64,000 nt of DNA from Rhexocercosporidium sp. MPI-PUGE-AT-0058 (taxonomy: Eukaryota; Ascomycota; Leotiomycetes; Helotiales): assembly GCA_020746875.1 (NCBI GenBank), contig JAGTJL010000003.1:248001-312000 (forward strand). Direction: 5' to 3'. Shown one piece after another: positions 43,397-54,799 of this stretch. How positions within the stretch are numbered: position 1 is the stretch's first letter; every line of letters begins with the position of its first letter. The notes under the pieces were generated by a model, which was given only the letters and a program-made list of their open reading frames with translations, had not been told where the DNA came from and did no database searches. The position numbers and the translations under genes were made by a program.

Positions 43397-46300
43397 CTCT
43401 CAGCCGCTCCCCCAAACAGCCAATTAATCTAGCAAACCCCGACTCCTAATATACGCGCTCATCTATCTATCTTACCAAACTTGCCAAACCTGCTCTATAC
43501 CCGGAAGAAAGTTGAGCCTAAACATCTGCGTTTATCGTGTGGGGTAGTATGACAGCCGGAGCATATCGCCCGTGGTATCTGTATATATGGAGCGGTAATA
43601 TATGTAGATTGTACCTGAGTACCTTGATTTGATTTACTAGGTGCCCATGCTTCATTTGGGCTGGGCGGGTACGGTGTATACGCGTGTGAGGGTACAGGTA
43701 GCGAGGCGAGGCGAGACGAGGTGGGGTGGGGTAGGGTGAAGTTTGATCTCGAGGGTCTGGAGAAGACTTGCCAGGCGTGGCTTTATTTTACACGGGACAG
43801 TGGAATTTGAGATGTCGCCGGCCGGGGTGTTTGGCTCGAAGATCTGCCAAATCGTGGAGTTCGAAAGCGAATGTGTACATATGTGGAGGAGGCATTGTTG
43901 TTCGTTTTGTAAACAGGTACGCTTGAACCTCTCCTTTTTCTTCTTTTTTTTCTCTCCTCCTCTTCAATCACCCTCGATTCAAATAATGAAACGTTATCTG
44001 GTTTGGGCCGAGTTAGTGTTTGAGGGGTCACTCCTTGTTATACCGTGAATCATCCATTGCGCTGCGGTAGAAGATATGAATGTCACCGAATTAGAAAAGC
44101 CTCACGTTGTTGAATTTCGAGGTTGTTGATCGACTTGATTCACTTCGCTTCTTTCACTTCATTCTCTCTTCCCTCTGCTCCTCATCTTAGAGCAGGGGCG
44201 GGCTTGAATGTCGAGGGAGCTCTGTCATAGACCGGATGGAAGGCAAAGAGAGGCACAGGAACCAAGTAGTTAGTTCTGTTCCACTCGTATTAACACTCAC
44301 TCAAAACTTAAACCTATTTTGAAGACTGCAGATAACCATAACAGTTCTTCCATCCTTACTCCGTCATCTCCCTCTTTTCTCTTTCCCTCATCGAGTCATG
44401 AAATCATCCCTTACAGCACTGGAAATGAAGCACACATGAATCCTATTACAGACCTCCAACAGGATCTTGTATCTTTGTTTGCATTCTACACTAGTCCCAT
44501 ACTTTTTATTTCAAAGAATCCATCTGTTATCTTCAACAGTGTCTCTTCTCTCTGTAGCAAATGAGAAGACTTAACGAGTCAGACAGATCCAAGACCAAGA
44601 TTAAGCCAAGTCAAGCATCCGAAAGATCCCATTTGAGACCTCGGCGGCTTACTCGCTTCCTCCCTCCTCCCTCCTCCGCCACTACGGTACGAGCTACGAG
44701 CTACGAGCTTCTACCACTCTTCTCGAAGGTCCATCAGCGAGCCGTCGTTCATCCCGCCCATCTCGACCGATGTAGCGCCGGTCTGTGGCATGCTGCTTTT
44801 ATATTTCCCTCTCCACCCTCCCTCCCTCCACTCTTTTCACAGGGGCAGCTCTGCAGCACCCAAAACTCCATCTTCGAGATCAGATCAGACTGACTAACGA
44901 GCGACTGCTCTACTCTGCTTTACTTGCCAACAAATATTTATCCGACCCGACGGCTCAGCCACGCGACGGGGTGGGAGGAAAGAAGCCCGTCGTCTGTCGT
45001 CTGTCGTGTTCGAGCTGTTCTGTGGGTGTTTAGCCGTTGAGCCAGCTTGGTGGGAGAGCAGCGAGCGAGCGAGTGGTTCAGCGAGGGGCCCGAGGGAGAA
45101 GAGAACAGAAGAAAGGATCGGAGAGGAGGAAAGAGAGGCCGAAAAGAAGGGACAAGGGCAGGAACAGGGGTGAGTGAGGTTCCTATCGATATCGATAGCA
45201 ACCCCACACGGACACCCCGCTGTAGTGTACGATAATCGATAATCGACAATTGTCCGGTGGGTCATCTCGGGTGGGCTGGAATAAGGAAGTGGGCTGGATG
45301 CACTCGTCTCGTACAGTACGAGCTCAAGCTCTCCCTCAAAGACTACTGAAGCAGCGTTGTGGTCACCTTCTTGAGGCAAAGGCAGGGGCCGCGAGTAAGC
45401 TTGACACTTCTTCTAAGTCCTAATGTAGTTGACCTGATCCAAAGACTGCAAATACGGGTTCGGATACCTCCACTTTTGAGGTCAAAATAGCTGAGGGCTG
45501 TGTGTGCTCTGTCTGTCTCTTCTTCCCCGCCAATAGACAGTCTTGGGAATCATGTTTTCGAGCTGGGCCGCCTTTGTCCATAGGTGCCCCATACCGTGTC
45601 GATGATGCATCTTGGCTTCGACCTTCAGCGAGACTTCTTGGCTGCTCGGGCTGGCTCTCTCTAGCTGCATGCATGTATGTCCGTTTGCCCTGCATATCCC
45701 GACGAGTGCTGCATGTGCGTTTTTTTGAACCGTACTGTAAAGAGGGAGTAGTTAAGGAATTAGCCCCTATCCTCATTCTCATCCTTATCCGCATCCACAT
45801 GCATCCAACCACCCCAATAGGAGGGACCTTACTTACTTAGGTAGTCCAAGTCTCAAGCCCAAGCCCAAGCCATGCAACAGCCAAAGCAAAGCAAAGCCAG
45901 GCCGGGGACGAAGACGAAGCAGAGTAGACAAGACGAGCAGACGGACGGGACGAGGGAACGCACCCGCACCTTCTTTCTTTCCTTCCCTCCCCGGACGGAG
46001 TTTCTTTCTTTCTTTCTTGTTCCATTGATGTGATTGAATGTGCTCACTCAACCTTCCTCCCTCCCTCCCCCTTCTCTAAACTGTCTCTCCTTGACATCCA
46101 ATACTTACCACAATTCTACATCACACTGTCGTTGTCTTACTCGCTCACTCTTATTCTCTGTCTGAAGGTGGTCTGGTGATGATAATGCGTGACTGCCAAG
46201 GACCCCGAACCTGAACCTGACCCATCTTTCGCGATAACGATAGCGACGAGACGACCGCCGATAAGCCAATTATTCGGCCCCTCCATCCCTTCGAAATACT

Positions 46301-46760
46301 TCAACGGCCCATCTTCTTTGTAAGGACCCCTTCTTCTTCCCAGTCTCTCATTTCGGAGTCACCATACTAATGCTCCTCTTGCTTCACTCGTAACTTATTG
46401 ATTTGTGCAACCGTTGACTGTTAGCCTCGTAGCATTGACTCCCTCGAGGATATTTGTCCGACCCTCTAGAATCGCTCATTCAACACCCCTCGCCTCACTT
46501 TCACTCGATTCCCTCTCTATTCATTCGAAGACCTCCCATTCCGGTTTTCTATCCCGCAGATAAATCCTGCTTCAGTAACGGTCCAGTCCTAGCCAACTGC
46601 GAATCCCTACCTTATTCGGGCAACAAGCTCAGCGAACCGGTTTCCGGGGAAAGGAAGGGACTGAGTGAGGGCAGGGAGAACCCCGCATACAGCAGACGTC
46701 CTCTGGGACAACAAGAACGCATTTTCATATTCTCTCCACACGGAATACGACCTCGCAAAC
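43003..46760. other. Long non-coding stretch upstream of the F-box/LRR gene
   Basis: Across 3.75 kb no supportable gene is found. It carries a CA microsatellite (43359-43393), a run of CTTT units (about 46003-46018), and pyrimidine-rich tracts from about 45960 to 46500. The last kilobase probably contains a long 5' leader of the F-box gene, with several short upstream open frames. One runs in frame with the gene from an ATG at 46665. Confidence 0.45.
43359..43393. repeat. (CA)n microsatellite
   Basis: Seventeen uninterrupted AC units with imperfect CAGACA units just before. It lies downstream of the GH6 gene in non-coding DNA. Confidence 0.9.
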
Positions 46761-48860
46761 ATGTCGAGCCCATTCCCCGATATGATCCTCGAAGCTGGAT
46801 CTCCCGCAGACACAGCAGTCGAACATTCCGAAGCCATTGCGATCGATCGGCCCAAATTCAAGGGGCGAGCGAAACTCTTGCACGGCCTGCAACGAATCTC
46901 CTCCTCCCCGTCTCTGGCACAATTAGGTCGCAAGAGGGCGACTAGTAATCCATATGGTGGGAGAGCAGCATTGTCTTGTGTCAGTTTGGCAAATGGCAGC
47001 TCCCCACGGAATTTTGACAGTTCGTACAACTCTCAGTCGTCTGGCGCGGGATATTCAACTGCCCCAACCACGCCTGGTTTTGATGGTCCTTCTTTCGATG
47101 GCAGCTTGTTGGCTATCAGGAGGATCGAGCAGGGAGATTTTACACCTGGTACTTCGACCCCTACCAGTGCTCTGCCACTGATAACCCGCTCTCGCGGAAA
47201 TACCCAATCAGTTATTCCAGAGATATTGGAAGACTACTTTTCCTTGCCAGTGGCAGCACCAAAACGAGTACGACGAGCCAATTTCGACTTCTGGGGAGAA
47301 ATGCCACACGAAGTCAAGTTATCTATCCTCACATTCTTAACACCCAAGGAATTGGTTCGAGCTTCAGCGATCAGCCAGGCATTTCACAAGCTCTGTTTTG
47401 ATGGGCAACTTTGGACTTGCTTCGATGCTTCAGAGTTTTACAAGGATATCCCAGCCGAATCTTTGGCGAAGATTATTGTTGCTGCTGGTCCCTTCGTTAA
47501 GGATCTCAATCTACGAGGTTGTGTCCAGGTTGAGCATTACAAACGAGCAGAAGTGATTGTGAAGGCTTGCCGAAACCTCATTCATGCAACTCTTGAGGGG
47601 TGCAAGAACTTCCAACGACCCACGCTTCATAATCTCCTGAAGACGAATGAGAGATTGGCACATTTGAATCTCACTGGACTCAACGCGGTCACCAATGGAA
47701 CCTGCAAGATTATTGCTCAATCCTGCCCGTTGTTGCAGATGTTCAATGTTTCTTGGTGTACTCGTATGGATGCTCGAGGTATTCAGACGGTTATTCTTGG
47801 GTGTCGGAATTTGAAGGATCTACGAGCTGGAGAAATCAAAGGATTCCAAAGCACTGAACTTGCTCAGGGTATCTTTGAAACGAATAAGCTTGAGAGATTG
47901 GTTCTCAGTGGCTGTTCCGATCTCACTGATGAAGCTTTCAAAATTATGCTCACAGGTCAAGATCCTGAGGTGGATATCCTTACGAACCTTGCTATTGTGC
48001 CTGTTCGCAAACTTCGACATCTCGACCTCAGCAGATGTAGTCGTTTGACAAGTTCAGGTGTAAAGACGCTCGCCCATCTGGTACCTTACCTTGAGGGACT
48101 CCAGCTCAGCGGTTGCACCACACTGACCGATGCCGCTCTCGACGATGTTCTTGCCACGACTCCAAGACTCACCCATCTCGATCTTGAAGAACTCTCCGAA
48201 CTAAGCAACACCCTTCTCTCCGATTCTCTCGCAAAGGCACCCTGTGCCCCTATCCTCGAGCACCTCTCAATCAGCTACTGCGAGAACCTAGGTGATCTCG
48301 GCATGCTCCCAGTAATTCGAGCCTGTAAAAACCTTCGTAGTGTCGACATGGACAACACCAAAATCAGTGACCTTGTCCTCGCCGAAGCAGCATCCATGGT
48401 ACGCGCTCGTTCAGCACGCACAACTTCCATACGTGCCCGTCCACGTATCTCTCTCCACATGGTGGTCTTCGACTGCTCCAACGTAACATGGACCGGTATC
48501 CGCGAAGTGCTATCCCGCAACTCCGAAGTCAGGAAACCCAGTGGCAGTGACCATGTCGCCACCTACCCAACGGAAATCATCGGGTTGAAGTGTTTCTACG
48601 GTTGGCAGATGACGGTGGATGAGCATCAGAAGAGGATTATGAGGGGTGATTTGCCGGCTGCGGGACGTCTGGTGAGGAAGTGGACTGAGTGGATGATGGC
48701 TAATGAGGAGGCTGGTGCTGCGGGTGGTGGCTTGAGAAGGAGGAGACGCAGAGCGAGAGAGGCGCAGATGATGCATGCTGATGAAGAGGAGGGAGGGGCC
48801 GGCATGGGTGGTATTGGACGAAGAAGGAGGGCGAGGAGCAATGGGTGCCAGATTATGTGA
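46761..48860 (+). CDS. F-box/leucine-rich-repeat protein with C-terminal CAAX box
   Basis: A single exon of 699 residues from the ATG at 46761 (context caaacATGtc). An in-frame upstream ATG at 46665 would add 32 residues but lies in leader-like sequence. Residues 1-170 are disordered. The F-box is at about 175-220 (FWGEMPHEVKLSILTFLTPK, then LVRASAISQAFHKLCFDGQLW). From about 245 to 610 run repeats of the cysteine-containing LRR type (VKDLNLRGCVQV, LVLSGCSDLTDEAF, LRHLDLSRCSRLTSSGVKTL, LEGLQLSGCTTLTDAAL, LEHLSISYCENLGDLGM). Such proteins are the substrate-receptor part of SCF ubiquitin ligases. It resembles fission yeast Pof2 and animal FBXL2/FBXL20. The tail has two poly-Arg clusters and ends NGCQIM, a good farnesylation motif. 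This predicts membrane attachment. Confidence 0.9.
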   Translation: MSSPFPDMILEAGSPADTAVEHSEAIAIDRPKFKGRAKLLHGLQRISSSPSLAQLGRKRATSNPYGGRAALSCVSLANGSSPRNFDSSYNSQSSGAGYSTAPTTPGFDGPSFDGSLLAIRRIEQGDFTPGTSTPTSALPLITRSRGNTQSVIPEILEDYFSLPVAAPKRVRRANFDFWGEMPHEVKLSILTFLTPKELVRASAISQAFHKLCFDGQLWTCFDASEFYKDIPAESLAKIIVAAGPFVKDLNLRGCVQVEHYKRAEVIVKACRNLIHATLEGCKNFQRPTLHNLLKTNERLAHLNLTGLNAVTNGTCKIIAQSCPLLQMFNVSWCTRMDARGIQTVILGCRNLKDLRAGEIKGFQSTELAQGIFETNKLERLVLSGCSDLTDEAFKIMLTGQDPEVDILTNLAIVPVRKLRHLDLSRCSRLTSSGVKTLAHLVPYLEGLQLSGCTTLTDAALDDVLATTPRLTHLDLEELSELSNTLLSDSLAKAPCAPILEHLSISYCENLGDLGMLPVIRACKNLRSVDMDNTKISDLVLAEAASMVRARSARTTSIRARPRISLHMVVFDCSNVTWTGIREVLSRNSEVRKPSGSDHVATYPTEIIGLKCFYGWQMTVDEHQKRIMRGDLPAAGRLVRKWTEWMMANEEAGAAGGGLRRRRRRAREAQMMHADEEEGGAGMGGIGRRRRARSNGCQIM

Positions 48861-49705
48861 GGGTGGATGGCATCTGTTAACTTTTGATCCTGCTTGATTG
48901 TCGTTTCTGGGTTGATTTTTGCTCTGCTTTTCCTGCTCACTTTCCAGTTCTACTTTGATATGCGCTGATTTCGTGTTTACTTGGGAGTTCGGAAATAGGA
49001 GTTGGCTGGTCCTCGCTTAAGGGAATTTCCGGATTGGGATTTGGGTTTGGACTTGCTTTGGCATGGAAGGAGGAGTATGGGCATGGTTTCTTGGTAGATC
49101 GATCGATTGAATTAGTTGGATTGGTTCAGATCTTTTCGCGTCTGGTATGTGGAGTAGATAGCTGGACTTTAGCTGGGCTGGGGAGGGAATCAAGCGAAAG
49201 GTCGAGATAGACAGATCTTTCTTGGTACGAGGCAATAGGCAGGTGTCTGTCCAATTGGAGTTAGTGAGAATACATATGCATTTTTCAAACATGCTTGATG
49301 GCTTTTGCTTAGACACAGCAGGAAGATGATCTTTCTTCTTCTACGAGCAAGACCTAGGACCTAGTACTGCTCGTTTTGAAAATTGCTGTCCTTCGCTCAA
49401 TTCTTGTAGACTATGCCCATGACTTACATCCCTTTAGATGATAACTTATTATTAAGCATTTATGCTTATTGTTCACTCTCCGTATTAACTATAGAATAAT
49501 CACCAGGTCCTACCCATAGTACATTACAGTACAGCTTCAGCACATACATCCATCCGTCCCTGCTGTTAATAACACACATCCTATACCACGCTATCAAGGT
49601 CTTCTAGATCCAAACCACCCAGACACGTTCCCAATCAAACACAACCGCATGCGAGCGTTCAAAAACCTCAAACGTAATTCGAGATCCTATCAGAGCCCCT
49701 CACAG
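48861..49705. other. Intergenic, convergent 3' flanks
   Basis: 845 bases between the F-box gene (+) and the VOC gene (-). Frames at 49017-49316 (-) and 49649-49840 (+) show no recognised motif. A TA-rich stretch lies at 49440-49500. Confidence 0.5.
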
Positions 49706-50726
49706 TCAGCATATTTCACCTTTTCTTCTTTCTTCTTCAAATCTTCTCCCGACCCCGCAAGCGCAGACATACTCAACCAAATTCCCATCCGGATCCCGAC
49801 AATACACACTCCTCAGCCTCCCCCTCGCGCCAGTCCGTAGCACCGTCCCGTCCGAATCGGCTTTCTCGGGTGAGAGGTCGACTATCTCGACGCCTACTTC
49901 CTTCAGGCGTTCGTGCACGGTGGAGATGGGGTCCTTGGTTATGAAGCAGAGATCGCCGCTGCCTGGTTGGACGTGTGTGGCTTTGGGCTCGAATTCCTAG
50001 ACGGTGGGAGGTCGGTGTTAGATTGATTACTATCGTCTGGTTTACTATTCGGGCAGAGGGGGGGGGAGGGGGAGGGGGAGGGGGGCAGAGAAGAAGAAAA
50101 CTCGCTTGAGAATCGGATCAGAGGATGAGAATAAATAGCAGCATTTACAGATATCAATATATATAGTATAACAATGAAAAGAGAATCTCTTTCTTATTTA
50201 AGAATCCAAAAATACATCGAAATGAGGCATTGAGGAAATAGAGAAAGACGTGAAGAGGACCAATGAAGCGTACTGTACCTTCCCACTCTCATGTAGATTT
50301 ATCTTCTGCTCTCCGAAAACGAGAGAGTATCGTGTTATATCCGGACTAGAGTCTGAGACGAAGGATTCGGAGCGCATGCCTAGGTGCGAGGTGTACCATT
50401 TTGTGGTTTTGGGGATTGAGGATACGGTTAGGACGATATCTGAATACGGGATGGGGATTAGTTGATGGCTTGAGGGTGGAGGGTGGTTCGGATGTATTTT
50501 GATTTTAAGAAGTAGGGGACAGGGAAGGAGGAGAGGAAGGGATAATGTTATGCTGGTATAAAAGGAGAGGGTCCTGGGGTCTTGTCTTACGGTCTAAAGA
50601 TTGGACTGTAGCAGCTGGTTTGGAGGAGGACATCCTGGATTGTGAGATGAGTGTAGATTTTGGGATGAGGGGCAATGACCGTAGTAGTTTGGAGAATTGG
50701 AGGGGGGTTCGACGGAGGGTAAACAT
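49706..50726 (-). CDS. Glyoxalase/VOC-superfamily protein with possible mitochondrial leader
   Basis: Minus-strand exons are 50726-50591, 50439-50279 and 49996-49706, for 195 residues. The VOC domain spans from about residue 43 to the end: SLDHIVLTVSSIPKTTKWYT, LGMRSESF, FGEQKINLHESGK, then GSGDLCFITKDP, VHERLKEVGVEIVDLSPE and GRLRSVYCRDPDGNLVEYV. The metal-ligand positions of the family fit His46 in LDHIVL, His in INLHESG and Glu in LVEY. Close relatives are small-molecule lyases or dioxygenase-like proteins of unsure substrate. The first 31 residues are basic and amphipathic (MFTLRRTPLQFSKLLRSLP), like a mitochondrial presequence. An internal Met32 could give a cytosolic form. The second intron (49997-50278) contains a long G/C run. 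Confidence 0.85.
50055..50086 (+). repeat. G-run tract inside the VOC gene intron
   Basis: The plus strand has successive G-runs (9, 5, 5 and 6) separated by single A bases, a sequence able to form a G-quadruplex. It lies in the 282-bp second intron of the minus-strand VOC gene, so the transcript carries the C-rich complement. Confidence 0.8.
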
Positions 50727-50985
50727 CTGGCCTTGGTATAATATTCCACCTTCGTAATTCTGTGTTTGTTGTTGAAGTTATTTTGCAGTGTACGTAGGGG
50801 GATCAACAGAGGAGGGGTCCTCGGTAGTTCCATACAATAAACATCCGAAGAACTCCCGAGCCGAGCCAAGCTTGCATCATCATCGTTCGAAAAAGAAATC
50901 TAGGACCAAGTCAACAACACCACGCAAGCAAGCAGTCAACCACTACCGAACATGAGAAGCTCCCGAGCCATGAGCGCAGCTCATC
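50727..50985. promoter_or_regulatory. Short divergent promoter between VOC and TcdA-like genes
   Basis: Only 259 bases separate the two divergently transcribed starts, so the two genes probably share control elements. CA-rich leader sequence precedes the ATG at 50986. No TATA box is obvious. Confidence 0.5.
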
Positions 50986-53049
50986 ATGGATTGGCGCTAT
51001 AACCAGCCTTCTTCTTCTAGGCAATCACGCAGTTACGAGAGATACGATCAGTTTCCTTTGGATTCGGACGAGGAGGAGTACGAGGAGTATCCCCGGACTC
51101 GGTATCAGCAGCAACAACAGCAGCACCACCACCAAAGCCAGTACCGATACCAGAGTCGCGAACGAGGACAAGGACAATCGCCTCCCACCGCATCCTACCC
51201 GCGCGAACAAACACCTCCCTATTCACCACCGCGCAGACCAACAACCTCAGTAGGAGAAGCATACCCAGACCCAAAAACTCCAGAAACGAGCCAAGGAAGC
51301 AAAGGCAAAGCCCCCGAAAGCTCCAAAGAAAAAGAAACCATGTCTTCCTGGCTCTCCCGCACGACTTCCTCGTCGCAAGCACAATTCGCAGCCACGGCTC
51401 TGGTATCTGGCGCTGTTGTCGCGGGTGCGATATTTGGGTATCAGCATGTGAGGAGGCAGGAGAGGGTGGAGGATTTGAAGAGCTCGATACCCGAGCTGGG
51501 GAAGGGGCATCAGGCTGATAAGGTGCGTTAGTTGTGATTTCTTGGGTTTCGCTGTGGTTTGGTGGGTTTTTGGAAGGCAGGGGAGCTGTGGTTTGGGTTT
51601 GGATTTGGTTCTGGATTTGGAATTTGCAGTGCTATACGATGAGGATGAAGCTGATGGATGAAAGTGAAGCTTACGGATTTTGGGGCCGCACCACCGAGAG
51701 CGGGCATGAGTAAAGAAGATGAGAGGAGTTTAGAATTTGCAGAGAGAGCGCAGAGGGGAGATTATGATGATGGTTCGACCTCCTTCCAAAGCATAACTCG
51801 TACACATCTAACATCGACAGAGCTCATCCTCGAACAACTTGCTCGAAACCGAGTTTTCCTCGCCGACGAAGGTCTCGCTAAACTCCGATCAGCATTCATA
51901 ATTGTTGTTGGGTGTGGAGGCGTAGGATCACATTGTACAGCTGCACTTGCCCGCTCAGGTGTCTCTCGAATCCGACTTATCGATTTCGATCAGGTTACGC
52001 TATCATCTCTGAATCGGCATGCGGTGGCTACTCTTGCGGATGTAGGGACACCGAAGGTATCCTGCTTGAAGAAACGTTTACAGCAGATCACACCTTGGGT
52101 GCATTTCGATCTGTGCAACGAGCTATACAGTCCCAAAGCCGCAGAGAGGTTACTAGGGGAGTGGGAAGGCAGGAAACCGGATTATGTGGTTGATGCGATT
52201 GACAACATCGACAGCAAAGTCGCACTTCTGGAGTACTGCTATAAGAACAACCTGAAAGTCATCTCTTCAATGGGAGCAGGATGTAAATCCGACCCTACAC
52301 GTATCTTCATCGGCGACATCTCAGCAAGCACTGAAGATCCCCTCTCCCGCTCAACACGGCAACGTCTCCGCCGCGTGGGCGTAGCATCTGGTATACCAGT
52401 CGTGTACTCGACCGAGAAACCGGGGCCAGGAAAAGCGCAACTTCTCCCCCTCCCAGATGACGAGTATGCCAAAGGTTCAGTCGGTGATCTCGGCGTGCTC
52501 CCTGATTTCAGAGTCAGGATCCTGCCTGTTCTGGGTACTATGCCAGCTGTCTTCGGCTACGCGGTCGCGAACCATGTCATTCTGAACGTGACGGGATATC
52601 CAAGCGAGTACATCCCCGCGAAGGGGAGGGAGAAGATGTATGATGGGATCCTGGCTGCGTTGCAAGGCTCCGAAGAGAAATTAGTACGGGCTACTATACC
52701 CGGCGAGGATGCGAGGGGTCTCAAACTCGCTCTCACAGCTGCGGATGTGGGGTTTATCGTCGAGGAGGTGTATAAAGGGAAGAGTGCCATCAGCGGGGTG
52801 TCAACGCGTCTCTTGCTAGTCAGATGGCGGAAACCGGACGGGAAGATCGTCAATCTGGAGGTGGAGGGTCAGAAGAATAGTCTGGTGGCTGCGAGGGATC
52901 TGGTGTGTATGACTAAGGAGGAGGCGGTCGTGCATGAGCGGGAGGTTGTTAGAGGGGAGAAGACACCCGAGGATTTGTATAGTAAGGAGATTGTGGAGGG
53001 CGTTGAGGCGAGGATTAGAGAGGAGATTGGGTTTGAAAAGTACAGATAG
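50986..53049 (+). CDS. tRNA threonylcarbamoyladenosine dehydratase (TcdA/Tcd1-2 type), membrane-anchored
   Basis: Exons are 50986-51522 and 51670-53049, for 638 residues. A further in-frame 48-bp intron (51773-51820, branch TCTAAC, end GACAG) may also be removed, giving DYDD-ELILEQ as in homologues and 622 residues. The enzyme cyclises t6A37 of ANN-decoding tRNAs to ct6A with ATP. The E1-like core shows the nucleotide-binding VVGCGGVGSHCTAALARSG, RLIDFDQVTLSSLNRHAVA, PDYVVDAIDNIDSK, and ISSMGAGCKSDPTRI. The N-terminal 120 residues are disordered (Gln/His-rich, Pro/Ser-rich). They are followed by one membrane segment at about 135-154 (FAATALVSGAVVAGAIFGYQ), matching yeast Tcd1/Tcd2, which sit in the mitochondrial outer membrane. 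The first intron is GTGCGT...GAAG, chosen because it continues ADK-LTDFGAAPPRAG. Confidence 0.9.
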
Positions 53050-53443
53050 GTATTGGATATTTTTGAAAGCTGCAGAACTTTGGGTTTTACGGTTGTTTCG
53101 ATGTGACGAAGAACGTGTGAATACAGATGGGATGATAATCCTTCCAACCCGTTCATGACCGGGAGGTTCGGTCAGAGGAGCCATTTCCAGTAATCTGGCA
53201 AGCAGCGACTTTCACCAAGCATGAATCAAAACAAACGCTCGTTGAATCACGGCAGGTACGTCCATTGGGTATTAAAACGTTATTCCTGGCGTTCCTTCTC
53301 TTCTTCTGCAGCTTTTTCCTTCTTTGCTAGACTTCATAACCACAACCCAAAACCCATGATTCAGTGCCCATCATCCAGAACACAGAACCGGAGAGCCCAG
53401 AGCCCGAATCCCAAATCCCCAGTCCCAGAAAAGAGACACAAAA
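53050..53443. other. Intergenic
   Basis: 3' flank of the TcdA-like gene and upstream region of the small candidate gene. No element recognised. Confidence 0.5.
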
Positions 53444-53756
53444 ATGTCCTCCTCAAAAACCAAAAGCAGCAACAACAACAACAAGAACGACGACGGCAAG
53501 AGCAAGAAAGGAGGAAACGACAAGGAGGAGGAGAAAGAGGAGAAATCAGTGGATAACTGCAAGAGATTCAGCTGCATATACTGGCTGACGCGCGACTGTC
53601 CGAACAAGAGGCAACTAGTTGAGAACTCCGCTTGTCCAGGGTATTTAGTGAGTAAGCCTCGTCTTGTTGTGTTTGCTCTTTTTTGTTGCTGGTTTTTGCG
53701 AAGCGGGATGAAGGGGGACTGATGAATGATTCATATAGGCCGCTGGATTTTACTAA
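53444..53756 (+). CDS. Possible small Lys/Asn-rich protein
   Basis: Exons are 53444-53647 and 53739-53756, for 73 residues. The intron is GTGAGT...ATATAG with a branch-like CTGATG. The first 35 residues are hydrophilic and charged (Ser, Lys, Asn, Glu). The rest is compact and contains four Cys (CKRFSCIYWLTRDCPNKRQ, then SACPGYL) and an aromatic end. I do not recognise the family. The Cys-Trp-rich end after a charged leader and the clean splice favour a real gene, but the frame is short and may be chance. Confidence 0.4.
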
Positions 53757-54799
53757 GTCCTACATACATGGAGGGATGAGCTCGTGACGCGGAGTTCGGT
53801 GAAGCAAGAGAAGCTTTCAGATACGCTTGATGCGGTTCTGAAGATGGATATTGGCATGCATGACTAACGGTTGGAAAGTAATTGACGAGCTGAGGTTTCT
53901 CACGTTTCAGGACGTTGCTTGTTTGTATATATTTACCTTCCCTTTGCTCGTGTGCTGAGTGGCTGGATGTTGAGTCGCTGTGTTAGCTGTAGATCTGGAA
54001 TCTCCTATCGTTGCTCTTACGCGCTGTCTTGTACTGAATACCCATTGTGATATACCCCCTCATTCGGGTCCCTGGTTCTCAAAGATATCTGTTGACCGAT
54101 GGGGATGATACTTCTTGGTCCCGATTCGCCTATCGTCTTGAAGTACATATGGACAAACGAGCTCAGTGCCAGAATCAGAGCTCCTAACACTTCAGTACTT
54201 GTTTGAAGATAGTGTAATTATAGTTAGGTGCCCCAAAAGTAACATTAGTGTAACTATTACGCCTTACAAATTAGGATGTTATTCGTTAACATAAAATGAG
54301 AGGGGTGAGAAGAATGTTTGTGAACATCTCCAATTCCAGCTCTAATCTATTTCTCCTCACCAACATCATCCAGTTCCCAATGCCAACTCCCAAGCCACTC
54401 GATACCCAAATCAAACAAAAGAGGAATGGAATAAGACATAATTTATGTTTCATGTTTCGATGTCATGATTCATCGATCGATCGGCTTTTAAAAAATCTCC
54501 ATGGACATATTTCTCTCCTCAGCCTCTACAACCCCTACATCCCTATCTGCCATCGTAAATACGTAGAAAAACTGCTGCCTGATCTGAAATACTGATCGGA
54601 TTTTTAATCAAGGTTTCAAATTGGGATTTGTATTGTGCCGGTGCTGAATACATTTCCTGTTTGCTGGTGGGGGCGTACCTTGTGCGCGTATAAGTATGAG
54701 CAGAACCCCCGCCCCTCAGTAGCTATACATTCTAACTTCACTTCACTTCCCCATACAAACACATAACTCATCCCTCAAATTCCCAATAATACATCCGCC
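53757..54799. other. Intergenic, promoter of the SDR gene
   Basis: No supportable gene in 1.04 kb. The 99-codon frame at 54296-54595 (+) lacks known motifs. Sequence before 54800 is CA-rich leader. TATAAG at 54691-54696 lies about 105 bases before the ATG and may be the TATA element. Confidence 0.45.

Noticed and set aside
45837..46051. Several overlapping minus-strand frames rich in Arg/Lys
   Set aside because: Produced by the CT/GA-rich tracts before the F-box gene. No motif.
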